This document shows, piece by piece, positions 15,301 through 25,800 of a stretch of 45,471 nt of DNA; position 1 is the first letter of the stretch, and each line of letters starts with the position of its first letter. The stretch comes from Bacteroidales bacterium (lineage in GTDB: Bacteria > Bacteroidota > Bacteroidia > Bacteroidales > JAAYJT01). Position numbers and translations under genes: made by a program. Under the pieces are notes generated by a model. It had not been told where the DNA came from and made no database searches. It worked only from the letters and a program-made list of their open reading frames with translations. Location of the stretch: the NCBI GenBank assembly GCA_012522795.1, contig JAAYJT010000003.1:1-45471 (forward strand), given 5' to 3'.

Positions 15301-16835
15301 AAATCGAAATTTATTAACTCATCATTGATTGCCAGACTACCGTTAAATTTTTTATCTGCAAGCTCTCCTTTTACCTGAAGTTTGTCAAGTATGTTGCCTT
15401 TAAATTCCAGTGAATCAATATTGGCTTCAAACACAGTACCGAACTTTGAAGGCAGTTGCCCTTCGCCATCAATCCTTGCATTCATGTTCAATCTGCCTAT
15501 CCAGTCTTCTTGCTTTAACAGTTTTCCAAGGTTAAATCTATTGGTTTCTAATTCGCCTTTATAAGAAAAATATTGACTGTTAAGATCATAACTTAATGAG
15601 ATATCAGTTGTTAGTGATCCGTAATTTGTAAGAAAATTACCATCTGAAACAAAATCATTGTAAAAGCCTGTGAACCTGCCTTTTACTTTTACAAGTCCCA
15701 GTTGCACTATTTGTTCAGGAAGTTGCAGGAAAGTTGATATCCCATTTTCCGAAGGTAGTCTGAATTTCTCAAGATCAAGATAATGGGTTGAAAGATTCCG
15801 TGCGTTCATATGAATGAATGTTTCCCTGATATCAGGTAATCCGTCAAGATTGATATTGCCTGCAAACCGGGTGTAAGCCCCGTATCCGATATCGAAATCC
15901 TTAAGGCTCAGATTTGCCACTTCTCCGTTAACCTCTCCCTTAATAGTGATTTTATTGTTCATTCCATAAATATCAGGAACAAAATAAACCAGATCTTTCA
16001 AGTCGAATTCCGAAGGAAATATCTTTGCCTGCATATATATGCTGTCAACAAAATTTGAAAAATTATTAAAATCGTTAAAAAAGAATGCCAGATCAAGCAG
16101 TAAATCAGAGTCCGGGGTCTGAAGTATAAGATTTGTGGTAGAAATTTGTTCGGGTGAGATTAATACATCGGCACTCATCCTGTTTAATTTAAATCCACAG
16201 CTTTCAACAGCGCTCAAATGCTGTAAGAAAGTCATCAAAGTGTCGTTTTTGTAGGTTAAATTGCTGACATACAGATTAATACTGTCAACTTTCAGATGAT
16301 TATAATCCATGCCGTATGGTTCGGGCTCAATATTATAATCATGCAATGAAAATGAACCATTAATAATAGAAGCATTAACCAGACTGAAAGTCCATGGCGC
16401 AGATACACTTTCGCTTGTATCAGCATCTGAAAAATAATCAGTAATAAACTGGAAACTCATTACTGAATCACCGGAATAGGTAATAAGATTGATTTCTGGT
16501 TCATGCAGTTCAATCCTGCGGATTTTTATGTGATGGGCTTTTGGTCGTAAGCTTGCAAGGCTGAATTGCAGTTTTTGAGTCCTGAAAACCGGTTCCCCGT
16601 GCAAATCGCTGATGCCAAGGTTCCTGATATCTATATCCAAAGGATAGACCACTTTAAGTTTTTCAATATAAACTTCAGTTTTTAGTTTTTTACTCAAATA
16701 TGAAGCCGATCTTTTTGCCAGATAAGTTTGAACTGCGCTATGCTGGACTGTAATTAAGAACAAAATAAACAGCACAATAAGTGAGAGTATGACCCACATC
16801 ATTATTTTTAGCGCTTTTTTAATAATTTTGCTCAT
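12336..16835 (-). CDS. tamB: TamB-domain (DUF490) envelope protein
   Basis: This is a 1499-residue protein with a single N-terminal membrane anchor (about 12-32, MMWVILSLIVLFILFLI). A very long region of repeated amphipathic beta-strands follows, as in AsmA/TamB bridge proteins. The C-terminal DUF490/TamB domain (about 1150-1480) includes TEQGTFLFTIQN and the closing GIGVFYRREFDKL. The family spans the periplasm and is implicated in outer-membrane protein assembly or lipid transport. Divergent placement next to tsaD with a 26-bp gap is an arrangement I recall from other Bacteroidales. Length is usual for the family. Confidence 0.85.
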   Translation of the reverse strand: MSKIIKKALKIMMWVILSLIVLFILFLITVQHSAVQTYLAKRSASYLSKKLKTEVYIEKLKVVYPLDIDIRNLGISDLHGEPVFRTQKLQFSLASLRPKAHHIKIRRIELHEPEINLITYSGDSVMSFQFITDYFSDADTSESVSAPWTFSLVNASIINGSFSLHDYNIEPEPYGMDYNHLKVDSINLYVSNLTYKNDTLMTFLQHLSAVESCGFKLNRMSADVLISPEQISTTNLILQTPDSDLLLDLAFFFNDFNNFSNFVDSIYMQAKIFPSEFDLKDLVYFVPDIYGMNNKITIKGEVNGEVANLSLKDFDIGYGAYTRFAGNINLDGLPDIRETFIHMNARNLSTHYLDLEKFRLPSENGISTFLQLPEQIVQLGLVKVKGRFTGFYNDFVSDGNFLTNYGSLTTDISLSYDLNSQYFSYKGELETNRFNLGKLLKQEDWIGRLNMNARIDGEGQLPSKFGTVFEANIDSLEFKGNILDKLQVKGELADKKFNGSLAINDELINFDFRGLVDLNDEPPVFNFIATLDNTNLARLNLIDRDKTSLLSSKLEINFTGDNPDNLLGEILITDTRYSEVGENYRMDRFSLNAHPVDNGNRTLTLRSDFIDADFNGEFAYSQIYPAFLKILRYYLPSAGEEKSEIIAETPDQSFVAVVTLKNTQAFSELFLPDIVINTNAIIETRFNSKEEMVGIAARASDISLYGTRIKDWYFNVSAKNQELNAKTGAGSFIIKEASESDTLALKLDRFLVEASFAGDTILYNIIWNNLKTSEAYNGDIKGYFTFINSPKLEFGFTESNIRINNIPWWFNLDHQVVIDTTTIEFNNLKFESSDQKLVIDGKISEDPIEKLNISFDNWNLSNLDVILKAYDIDISGAINGKADLLDLYRNGTFLALLGIKNLTINKENLGDLEFNSSWDPYTKSVWLDSQIKYTGNVGTIIPFSMQGFYYPESETDNLDLKIDLHNFRLEMVNPFLQGILANIRGLASGEVIVKGPASKPDVRGDISLMRTEFTVDFTNTRYSLADIVHIEQNKIWANNIKIYDEYGNSGIANLMFSHQNFNNWNMDIRVQANNLAGLHTTLSDNSLFYGTAYATGLFSLKGSFNDLLMDINVRSGPLTYINIPINFAVDVSDTDFIVFMNPESDTLKDNITEIERSSFKMNMDMSITRDAIVQIFLPYHMGNIRSSGSGNMKMNYSTSGDFSMYGDYITEQGTFLFTIQNMINRLFTLVPGGTIRWSGDAYNAEINLQATYKTRVTLNSLPNISDEYRNRRFPVDCIISLKNSLMNPEISFGIRMPNVDEEIQRQVFSTVDTTNEVIMSRQMISLLVLNNFNFTTDQAHLTSTLGSSSFELITNQLTNWLSQISKDFDIGINYRPADQLSSEELEVALSTQLWDDRVIIDGNIGMSGDRVAQQNASNIIGDINVEVKLTPDGRIRVKAFNKYNNQEITGREAPYTQGIGVFYRREFDKLNELWIPKKSRIEVELPDNGNDIMINDIKH

Positions 16836-16861
16836 TCTTACAGCAAATGAAAACTAATTAA

Positions 16862-17893
16862 ATGGCAGTATATATTTTAGGTATAGAATCTTCATGCGAC
16901 GATACTTCGGCAGCGGTACTCAAAGGAAACATAATTCACTCCAATATCATTGCTAATCAATTGGTTCACAAAAACTTCGGTGGTGTAGTTCCCGAGCTTG
17001 CCAGTCGTGCTCATCTGCAAAATATCATACCTGTTGTTGAATCCGCCTTAACAACGGCAAATATAACTAAATATGATATTCAGGCACTGGCTTTTACAAG
17101 AGGACCCGGATTACTTGGTTCTTTACTCGTAGGGATATCGTTTGCCAAAGCTTTTACCCAAGCACTAGGCATTCCGCTAATTGAAGTTGATCATATGCAG
17201 GCTCACGTTTTGTCGCATTTTATCAGAAAAGAAAATGAAACTAAAAAAGTGCCTTCTTTCCCTTTTTTGTGTCTGACAGTTTCGGGAGGGCACACACAAA
17301 TTGTTCGGGTTGATGATTATTTTGAAATGAAAGTGATAGGACAGACCATTGATGATGCAGCCGGAGAGGCTTTTGACAAAGCGGCAAAGATCATGGGCTT
17401 GCCTTATCCCGGAGGTCCGGTAATTGATAAGCTCGCAAGCATTGGAGATCCCGGGAGATTTAAATTTTCAAAACCAAATATTTCCGGGCATGATTATAGT
17501 TTTAGCGGATTAAAAACCTCGTTTCTTTATTTTCTTCGTGACCAGTTAAAGTTGAACCCTGATTTCATTGAATCAAATAAAGCCGATCTTGCCGCTTCGA
17601 TCCAGGCTGTTATTATTGAAATTTTAGCTGAAAAACTTATAAAGGCATCAGAGCACACAGGAATAAAAGAAGTTGCAATTGCCGGAGGTGTATCAGCAAA
17701 TTCAGGACTGAGGAACAAAATGCTGGAATTGCAGGAAACAAGAAATTGGAATGTGTATTTGCCTGAGTTTCAGTATAGTACTGATAATGCTGCAATGATA
17801 GCAGTTGCAGGCTATTATAAATATCTAATGAAGGAATTTGCCAGCCTCGATGTTGCACCCTATTCAAGAATTGGTAATAAAGCTGGTATTTGA
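16862..17893 (+). CDS. tsaD: tRNA N6-threonylcarbamoyladenosine transferase TsaD
   Basis: This 343-residue ASKHA-fold protein transfers the threonylcarbamoyl group to A37 of ANN-decoding tRNAs together with TsaB and TsaE. Visible features are the N-terminal GIESSCDDTSAAV (7-19), the metal-binding HMQAH (111-115), and the phosphate/nucleotide loops TVSGGHTQI, DDAAGEAFDKAAK and GGVSANSGLR. Full length. The start is only 26 bp from the divergent tamB start, so the promoter elements must overlap the tamB 5' region; a TAATTTTG box at 16823-16830 is a candidate. Confidence 0.95.
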   Translation: MAVYILGIESSCDDTSAAVLKGNIIHSNIIANQLVHKNFGGVVPELASRAHLQNIIPVVESALTTANITKYDIQALAFTRGPGLLGSLLVGISFAKAFTQALGIPLIEVDHMQAHVLSHFIRKENETKKVPSFPFLCLTVSGGHTQIVRVDDYFEMKVIGQTIDDAAGEAFDKAAKIMGLPYPGGPVIDKLASIGDPGRFKFSKPNISGHDYSFSGLKTSFLYFLRDQLKLNPDFIESNKADLAASIQAVIIEILAEKLIKASEHTGIKEVAIAGGVSANSGLRNKMLELQETRNWNVYLPEFQYSTDNAAMIAVAGYYKYLMKEFASLDVAPYSRIGNKAGI

Positions 17894-18139
17894 GTATTCT
17901 AAGCCGGAAAAATGATTTCATCAGAACCTGTAGCAGGAGAAAATTACTAAAAATTCATAAATCATTATAATTGTGGGACAAAACATTTAAATAATTTCTT
18001 AAAAATTAATATCATTGCAATAATTTTGTAAGCTGTTGTGGATTCTGGCATGGTTTTAGCCGGTTAAACGGCTTATGGAAGTTTGTTAAGCTGAGTTCTT
18101 TATAAGTATATAATCTTAAATTTTGTAAAGCTTTATTGT

Positions 18140-18805
18140 ATGAAAAAACATCTCAATTACATGTTTATATTCGCGGTTTTATCTGCCGCTTTTGTATTTG
18201 TTGCATTTCAGCAGCAATCAGTACAAGTACAGCCACAAAAAATTGAAACAATCAAGGTGGGTTATCAGGAATGGATGGCAGAGAATCTGAATGTGGTTCG
18301 TTTTAGTAATGGTGATTTAATACCTCATGTGAAGACTGATCAGGAGTGGAAAACCTATACGATGCAGAAAAAGCCAGCCTGGTGTTTTTATGAAAATGAT
18401 CCTGCTAACGAGGCTAAATATGGAAGAATGTATAACTGGTATGCTGTTACCGATCCCCGCGGTCTGGCTCCTGAGGGATTTAGAATACCCATTGATTACG
18501 ATTGGCAGGAATTAGCCCGGTTGTTGGGAAGTGAGGAACTTGCCGGTTATAAAATGAAATCAACAAGTGGCTGGAACGAAGACGGCAATGGTTCAAATAC
18601 AAGTAACTTCAGCGCCATGCCTGGTGGATACCGACATTATCATGGTCAGTTCAGTTCAGTAGGCGATAATGGTTTCTGGTGGAGTGCCGATACTTATGAT
18701 GATGAGAACTCAAATGCCTGCTATTTAAGTAAAAATGTCGATGATTTTTATCGCAATTTCTTTTTTAGAGGCTATGGTTTCTCAGTAAGGTGTATTAAGG
18801 AGTAA
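18140..18805 (+). CDS. FISUMP-domain protein (Fibrobacter succinogenes major paralogous domain)
   Basis: This is a 221-residue protein with an N-terminal signal or anchor sequence (about 8-24). It then has the hallmark FISUMP pattern: QEWMAENLNV, YGRMYNWYAV, LAPEGFRIPIDYDWQEL, NTSNFSAMPGGYR, FWWSADTYD and GFSVRCIKE at the end. These domains occur in surface or exported proteins of Bacteroidota and Fibrobacteres; the molecular function is not established. The 246-bp upstream region has a TAATTTTG box (18021-18028) and a small GC hairpin (about 18058-18074). The 3' end overlaps the convergent next gene by 11 bp. Confidence 0.8.
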   Translation: MKKHLNYMFIFAVLSAAFVFVAFQQQSVQVQPQKIETIKVGYQEWMAENLNVVRFSNGDLIPHVKTDQEWKTYTMQKKPAWCFYENDPANEAKYGRMYNWYAVTDPRGLAPEGFRIPIDYDWQELARLLGSEELAGYKMKSTSGWNEDGNGSNTSNFSAMPGGYRHYHGQFSSVGDNGFWWSADTYDDENSNACYLSKNVDDFYRNFFFRGYGFSVRCIKE

Positions 18806-21194
18806 GCTGTCTGGCACTAAGTTTCCCTGAAAATAGCAAAGCAAGAAAATAGGCTACTGTTGCAATAGCCATAACTTTGGTATAACCTGCTTCAACAGCA
18901 AGTAGGGCTGCCAATGGCGAAGCTATGACTGAAAAACATCCGTTTATTCCCCATGCCCAGGGTATAAGAGCTTCATTATCCTTTGAAATGATTTTTAGAG
19001 CAACGGGAAAAGGAATACCCATGAAAAATGATGGTAAAGCGATTACTATCAGTGCAATAATGATTTTGTAACTTGTTGGAAGTCCTGTACTTGCATTAAT
19101 TAGCGGGTTCAAACCAATAAGTATAGCAGAACAGCAAAACAGAATGATCATCAATACATATAGTAAGTTGTTTTTTGATGCTTCAAATTTCCCGCCAAAA
19201 TAACTGCCAGCGCCTGAGCTGACCATCATCGCTGCAATTACCCATGAAACAGAGATTACAGGGCTGCCAAAATAAATTATAAAACGCTGGATCAGTATAA
19301 TTTCAATGAACATATATCCTAATCCCAAAGAAGCAAAATATATCAGCACAGGCATTTTCCGTTTACCGCTGAATTTCAGTTTGAATAAGGGAAGTAAAAT
19401 AAAAAGCAGTGAGAGCAGGGTAACCTGCAGTAAGCTTACGATCACTATCAGATATCCTAACTCGAGGAAGGGTAATGTTTGGTTATTATAAAGATTACGT
19501 AGAACAGGCAGGGTTTTCAGACGAAAAAAATGATTGAAATAGGGGCAGTTATCCGTTGAGGGTTCAATAAAAAATTCATATTGCCTGTAAGCTTTACTAT
19601 CAGTAGTTATTGAATCAATCAGGCTAAAGAATGCGGGGTCGTTAAAGGTGTTATATTTATTACGCTCGTCATAATTAATGCCCGGAAGTAAAACCGGATC
19701 GAAATACAAAGAATCACAAAATAAGCGGGCTGCATTAATTTGCTGTTCATTTAAGGGCGATTTGGTAACAACAAATGTAGTCGTGCTCCAGCTTTTTATC
19801 ATTGCAATATGCTGCTTTGGATCAGAAATATTATTGTCTTTTAACATCTGAATCAGGGTAGTACAAATCTTCAGCGGGGTTCGTACAGGATAATCAAGCC
19901 AGGATGAAACGGTAATACATCCGTCAGGGCTAAGCGCATTCCACATCTGATTAAAACCCTCTATGGTGAGGATGTAGTTTTCCTGCATGGCATAAAGCCC
20001 TGAAACACCTCCAAATGCATCAAGAACAGGTAGGATTATTAGGTCGTATTTTTGTTTTGTTGACGATATAAAGGTTCTTGAATCAATAGTATGAACACAA
20101 ACATTTTCATGATTATAAAGCATTCCGGATTCTTCAGAAAAAACGGTTTGCATCATTTCCACAAGTGCTTTATTTGGTTCAGCAACATCAATTTTATAAG
20201 CCTCATTCTGTAAAGCCTGATCTACAAAATAACCGGTTCCTGCATTAAGAACCAGAACTGAATCGGGTTTGCAAATTGAATAGGGAAGAGCAAATGTTGA
20301 ATAATTTGCCGGATGAGAATTACGGTCTTTGTTATTGTTAAGAACGCCCGTAAAATCGCCGTTAATAAAGACTGCCGGCAATACCGGCACATCGCCGTCA
20401 AACGACAAACTGATTCCGGGAGCATAGCGTAAAGCGGGCGAAGTAAGTACCTGGGTCAATCCAAAAACATCTGGTTTTTCATAAATTATCGCTGCATCAG
20501 GTAGGTGCAGGCTTTTACTAAGGCTTTTATACTGCGAAATATTAAGTTTGTAAGGCAAAGCCCAGCTAATGATGACAAAGCTTAACGCCAGCAAAGAAAT
20601 CAAAGAGGCATATACCGGTTTGGCTTTTTTCATGAAGAAAAGACCTGAAACAACTGCAAAAAATGCAAATAAGGATTTTGCTTCCCATGGAAACATACTG
20701 TTTAAAACAGGCAAAGCCAACAATGCCCCTATGCCAGAGCCAATAAGATTCATAAAATATAATTTCCCAATATCGGCAACATATTCAGTAAAAAGAATGC
20801 CAATGATAAGGGCAGCAAAAAAGAAAGGAAGAAAATAAATGATAAGGTTGGCAGCAAGTTTCCAGAATTGACTGCTATCAATAAACAACAAATAAAGATC
20901 AAACGCCAGTAATTTTGTGGCTGTGAGTCTGTGAACCGGACCCAGGCAAAAGCCTGCCACTATTGCAAATAAGGGTAAAAGAATGTTTTTATGTTTGAGT
21001 ATGGTTTTTCTGAAGATTGAGATTACTGTTCCGGCTGCACCAAAGCCAAGCAAAGCGATTGAAATGACCATAAATGCAAAATGGTGCCATTGCTCGATTG
21101 TAAGAATTTGCATTAAGGTTATCTGAGAAGCAATAACAGAAGCTGACAGCAAAATAAGTGCTATTCCGTAACGCAATGAAAATGCTTGCTTCAT
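18795..21194 (-). CDS. Membrane spermidine-synthase-like protein (TM-SpeE-TM)
   Basis: This is about 799 residues from the ATG at 21194. That start is chosen because an upstream ATG at 21227 would overlap pcm, and MKQAFSLRYGIALILLSAS begins the first membrane helix. About 6 helices are followed by a soluble SAM/spermidine-synthase-like Rossmann region near the middle (SVLVLNAGTGYFVDQAL, IDVAEPNKALVEMM, DLIILPVLDAFGGVSGLYA), then about 7 more helices. Fused transporter-like/SpeE-like proteins of this architecture are common but biochemically poorly defined. Motif I reads LNAGTG where typical SpeE has a GGGDG loop, so classical spermidine synthesis is doubtful. It follows pcm by 7 bp, likely one operon. 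Confidence 0.7.
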   Translation of the reverse strand: MKQAFSLRYGIALILLSASVIASQITLMQILTIEQWHHFAFMVISIALLGFGAAGTVISIFRKTILKHKNILLPLFAIVAGFCLGPVHRLTATKLLAFDLYLLFIDSSQFWKLAANLIIYFLPFFFAALIIGILFTEYVADIGKLYFMNLIGSGIGALLALPVLNSMFPWEAKSLFAFFAVVSGLFFMKKAKPVYASLISLLALSFVIISWALPYKLNISQYKSLSKSLHLPDAAIIYEKPDVFGLTQVLTSPALRYAPGISLSFDGDVPVLPAVFINGDFTGVLNNNKDRNSHPANYSTFALPYSICKPDSVLVLNAGTGYFVDQALQNEAYKIDVAEPNKALVEMMQTVFSEESGMLYNHENVCVHTIDSRTFISSTKQKYDLIILPVLDAFGGVSGLYAMQENYILTIEGFNQMWNALSPDGCITVSSWLDYPVRTPLKICTTLIQMLKDNNISDPKQHIAMIKSWSTTTFVVTKSPLNEQQINAARLFCDSLYFDPVLLPGINYDERNKYNTFNDPAFFSLIDSITTDSKAYRQYEFFIEPSTDNCPYFNHFFRLKTLPVLRNLYNNQTLPFLELGYLIVIVSLLQVTLLSLLFILLPLFKLKFSGKRKMPVLIYFASLGLGYMFIEIILIQRFIIYFGSPVISVSWVIAAMMVSSGAGSYFGGKFEASKNNLLYVLMIILFCCSAILIGLNPLINASTGLPTSYKIIIALIVIALPSFFMGIPFPVALKIISKDNEALIPWAWGINGCFSVIASPLAALLAVEAGYTKVMAIATVAYFLALLFSGKLSARQLTP

Positions 21195-21201
21195 GGCTAT
21201 T

Positions 21202-21909
21202 TTATTTGCTTCTTGTGAAAGGAACAAACCTCACAGGCATCACACTTTTAGTAGATATTTTGTTTTTTGATTTTTCAACAAGTGTTAATTGCTGAACCAT
21301 AAACGGACTTCCTACCGGAATTATCATTTTTCCCCCTTCTTTTAATTGTGCTAACAGGGGAGGAGGTATGAATTCTGTTGCCGCAGTTACTATGATGGCA
21401 TCAAATGGACCTACTTCTTCCCATCCGTAATAGCCATCGGCGGTTTTAACAAAAATATTTTTATAATCCAGTTTTTTGAAAATTTTGGAGGATGACTCGG
21501 CAAGTTCCGGTACGATCTCAATAGTATATGTTTTATCTACAATTTGTGAAAGTATTGCTGCCTGATAACCTGAACCGGTACCTATTTCAAGTACTTTGTG
21601 GTGTGGTTTAGGATCAATGGCTTCAGTCATATATGCTACAATGTATGGCTGAGAAATGGTTTGCCCATAACCAATAGGCAGGGGACCATCGCGGTAGGCA
21701 TTTGAGATCTGACTGGCTGGAACAAACTGGTGACGGGGAACGTTTCTCATTGCCTCAAGGGTAGGCTTATGCTTAATGCCACGATTGGCAATTTGTTCTT
21801 TTACCATGCGCTCCCTTTCAGTACGATAGGCTTCCGGATTGATCTGTCCACTTATGTTATTCGTAAATAATACGATCAGAAGCAGAATAGCAGGGATTTG
21901 TGTTTTCAT
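21202..21909 (-). CDS. pcm: Secreted protein-L-isoaspartate O-methyltransferase-like protein
   Basis: This is a 235-residue protein. A signal peptide (about 1-21, LLLIVLFTNNISGQ) precedes a complete PCMT domain: RHQFVP, YRDGPLPIGYGQTISQP (the IGxGQTIS substrate loop), motif I VLEIGTGSGYQAA at about 105-117, PFDAIIVTAA and the closing GGKMIIPVG. In the family it repairs isoaspartyl residues in damaged proteins; export to the periplasm is inferred from the leader. It is first in a two-gene unit with the TM-SpeE protein. Confidence 0.85.
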   Translation of the reverse strand: MKTQIPAILLLIVLFTNNISGQINPEAYRTERERMVKEQIANRGIKHKPTLEAMRNVPRHQFVPASQISNAYRDGPLPIGYGQTISQPYIVAYMTEAIDPKPHHKVLEIGTGSGYQAAILSQIVDKTYTIEIVPELAESSSKIFKKLDYKNIFVKTADGYYGWEEVGPFDAIIVTAATEFIPPPLLAQLKEGGKMIIPVGSPFMVQQLTLVEKSKNKISTKSVMPVRFVPFTRSK

Positions 21910-22003
21910 GATTGTAATGCCGGTGGTTAAAACATTCAGAACAATTGAGCGGAGCGATAATTGGTCTGTTATATTTTTCCAATCGGTATAAAAACGATTT
22001 TTA

Positions 22004-22011
22004 CAAATATA
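22004..22011 (-). promoter_or_regulatory. Candidate -7 box upstream of pcm
   Basis: TATATTTG is an exact TAnnTTTG match about 93 bp upstream of the pcm start. No good TTG box is seen at the usual distance, so support is weak. The 211-bp region between the DUF3467 gene and pcm otherwise shows nothing clear. Confidence 0.3.
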
Positions 22012-22120
22012 CTAAGAAAAACCTAGCAAGCTGTGAAAATGAACATTGCTTTTCAAAGCACAAAACCCCATTACGGCATTTAGCTATAATAGGGATAGAA
22101 AATTTTTACAATAGATTCAA

Positions 22121-22423
22121 TCAGGCTTGAGCTGTAGGAGCGCCAAGACTGAATGGCACAGCTTCTGATTCTTTAATTATGCCATGCATTGATTCAAACT
22201 TTGAGATATTGTCTTTCAATGCTTTAAGTAATCGCTTGGCATGTTGTGGCGTTAATATGATTCTCGATTTTACTTTAGCTTTTGGGGCGCCTGGCATCAT
22301 TTTCACAAAATCAACAATAAATTCTGATTGTGAGTGTGTAATAATTGCCAGATTTGAATAAATACCCTCAGCTATTTCATCTGTAAGTTCGATGTTAATT
22401 TGTTGACCTTTAGGAGCTTCCAT
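22121..22423 (-). CDS. DUF3467 family protein
   Basis: This 100-residue protein matches the DUF3467 pattern: INIELTDEIAEGIYSNLAIITHSQSEF, DFVKMMPG…KVKSRIILTPQHAKRLLKAL. It is a small soluble protein of unknown function, which in Bacteroidota typically follows rpoC. Here it lies 43 bp after the rpoC end, so it is probably the last gene of the rpoBC transcript. Confidence 0.85.
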   Translation of the reverse strand: MEAPKGQQINIELTDEIAEGIYSNLAIITHSQSEFIVDFVKMMPGAPKAKVKSRIILTPQHAKRLLKALKDNISKFESMHGIIKESEAVPFSLGAPTAQA

Positions 22424-22466
22424 TATAATTTGTTTTTTTGAGGCATCAAAACCGGATTAAAAATAA

Positions 22467-22865
<399 letters not shown>

Positions 22866-25800
22866 CTATCCAAAGATCCAGTCATTTTCTTCATGAAAAT
22901 CAGTTTTATTTTTCAGATCACCTTCAAGGACTTTTATATCACCAGGATCTTCAATTTCAATTTTACGCATCATTTGACGACCGATAACTTCAAAATGTTT
23001 GTCGTTAATTTTCACACCCTGGAGGCGATATACTTCCTGAACTTCATTCACAATATATTCCTGAACCTTCATAGGTCCTTTAATTGCAAGAATAGATGCA
23101 GGTGTAATTGCACCATCAGACAGGGGAGTTCCTGCTTTTACATAATCGTTTTCCTGAGCCAGTATCTGTTTGGTCGTTGATACAAGATAGCTTTTTTCTT
23201 CACCGGTTTTTGAAGTAATTATTACTTCTCTGTTACCGCGTTTTAATTTTTTACCAAAAGAAACAACGCCATCAATTTCCGATACAACAGCGGGATTTGA
23301 TGGATTACGTGCCTCAAATAATTCAGTTACGCGTGGCAAACCTCCGGTAATATCACCTGTTTTTCCAATAGCTCTGGGGATTTTTGCCAGTATTTCCCCG
23401 GCTTTAATCTTATGATGTTCTTCAACAATAATATGTGCACCAACAGGTATGTCATAAGTTTTTAGAGTTTCGTCACTGTCCGAAACTATTCTGATGGAAG
23501 GGTTCTTAGCTTTTTGACGTGTTTCAATTACAACTTTGTCATGATAACCGGTTTGTTCATCCGATTCCACTTTATATGTAACACCTTCAATAATATTGTT
23601 ATAAACAATTTTTCCAGTAACTTCCGAAAGAATAACTGCATTATAAGGGTCCCACTCAGCGATCAGATCACCTTTTGACAGATCATCCCCACTTCTGAAA
23701 TAGAGTTTTGCTCCGTAAGGAATATGAGCTGATGTTAATGGTATTCCGGTGTTTTTATCAACTATCCTCATTTCGGCTGAACGACCGATTACAACACTTG
23801 CTTTTTTGTTATCAGTAGTAGGATAATCCACATAGCGCAATTCATCAATCTCAATAGTACCATCGTATTTTGATTGAACTTTTGAAGAGATATCAATATT
23901 TAAAGCTGAACCGCCCATATGGAAGGTTCTAAGAGTAAGCTGTGTACCAGGTTCACCAATTGATTGAGCTGCTATTACTCCTACTGCTTCACCTTTCTGT
24001 ACCATATGCCCTGAGGCAAGATTACGTCCGTAACATTTGGCGCAAACACCAAGTTTTGATTCACAGGTAAGAACTGAACGAATTTCAACTGATTCAATAG
24101 GTGATTCTTCAATTATACTACAGATATCTTCGGTAAGTTCATTTCCGGCTGCTATTATGAGTTCTCCGGTATTTGGGTGATATACATCGTGTAGGGTTAC
24201 ACGTCCAAGGATACGATCGTAAAGTGTTTCTACTACTTCCTCACTCTTTTTAAGTGATGAAATAGTTAAACCACGTAGTGTTCCACAATCTTCTTCTGAA
24301 ATAATTACGTCTTGAGAAACATCAACAAGTCTTCGGGTAAGGTAACCGGCATCAGCAGTTTTAAGGGCTGTGTCAGCCAAACCTTTACGCGCACCGTGAG
24401 TGGAAATAAAATATTCAAGTACTGAAAGACCTTCTTTGAAGTTTGATAAAATCGGGTTTTCAATAATTTCAGCACCTGTTGCTGTTGATTTTTGAGGCTT
24501 AGCCATTAAACCACGCATTCCTGATAGCTGTCTGATCTGTTCTTTTGAACCACGAGCACCTGAGTCAAGCATCATATAAACAGGGTTAAATCCCTGCTTG
24601 TCTTTGATCAGCTTATCCATAAGGGTTAAGGTAAGAAGTGAATTTGTATGTGACCATACATCAATGATTTTGTTATAACGTTCATTGTATGTAATGAATC
24701 CCATGTTATAACTAGTCATAATTTCTTCAACTTCCTGATTGGCTTTTTCAATGAGATCAATTTTTTCCTCCGGAACTACTACATCACCCAGGTTAAATGA
24801 AAGTCCACCTTTGAATGCCATATTAAATCCCAGATCTTTAATATCGTCGAGGAACTTGGCAACCTGAGCATTATCAGTTTTTTTCAGGATGTCACCAATA
24901 GTATCTCTTAATGCTTTTTTATTTAAAACCTGATTAATATAGCCATATTCTCTGGGAACCACCTGGTTAAATAAAACACGACCAGCGGTAGTTTCAATTA
25001 TCCTTTTTACAAAAGTGCCATTCTCAGGAAATTCGATCTTAACTTTTATAATAGCATGTAAGTCAACTTTACGTTCATTATAGGCAATGATTACTTCCTC
25101 AGGAGAATAAAAAGTCATTCCTTCTCCTTTAACAGGATTTTCAGGAATGCTTTTTCTGGCTTTGGTCATATAGTATAATCCCAGTACCATGTCTTGTGAC
25201 GGTACTGTAATGGGAGCACCATTTGCGGGATTAAGAATATTATGTGATGCAAGCATTAAAATCTGAGCTTCAAGAATTGCAGCATTTCCTAATGGAACGT
25301 GTACTGCCATTTGATCTCCGTCGAAGTCAGCGTTAAATGCAGTACATACCAAAGGGTGAAGCTGTATTGCCTTGCCTTCAATAAGTTTTGGTTGAAAAGC
25401 TTGAATGCCAAGGCGGTGCAATGTTGGAGCACGATTAAGCAAAACAGGATGTCCTTTTAGGATATTTTCCAAAATATCCCAAACAACGGGGTCTTTACGA
25501 TCAACGATCTTTTTTGCTGTTTTAACTGTTTTAACAATACCTCTTTCAAGTAGTTTGCGAATAATGAATGGTTTATAAAGCTCAGAAGCCATTTCTTTAG
25601 GAAGGCCACATTCATAAAGTTTCAGTTCGGGTCCAACCACAATTACTGAACGTCCGGAATAGTCAACACGCTTACCTAAAAGGTTCTGACGAAAACGACC
25701 CTGCTTCCCTTTAATGCTGTCACTCAAAGATTTTAAAGCCCTGTTTGATTCTGTTTTAACTGAACTTGCTTTTCTCGAGTTGTCAAATAAAGAGTCAACT

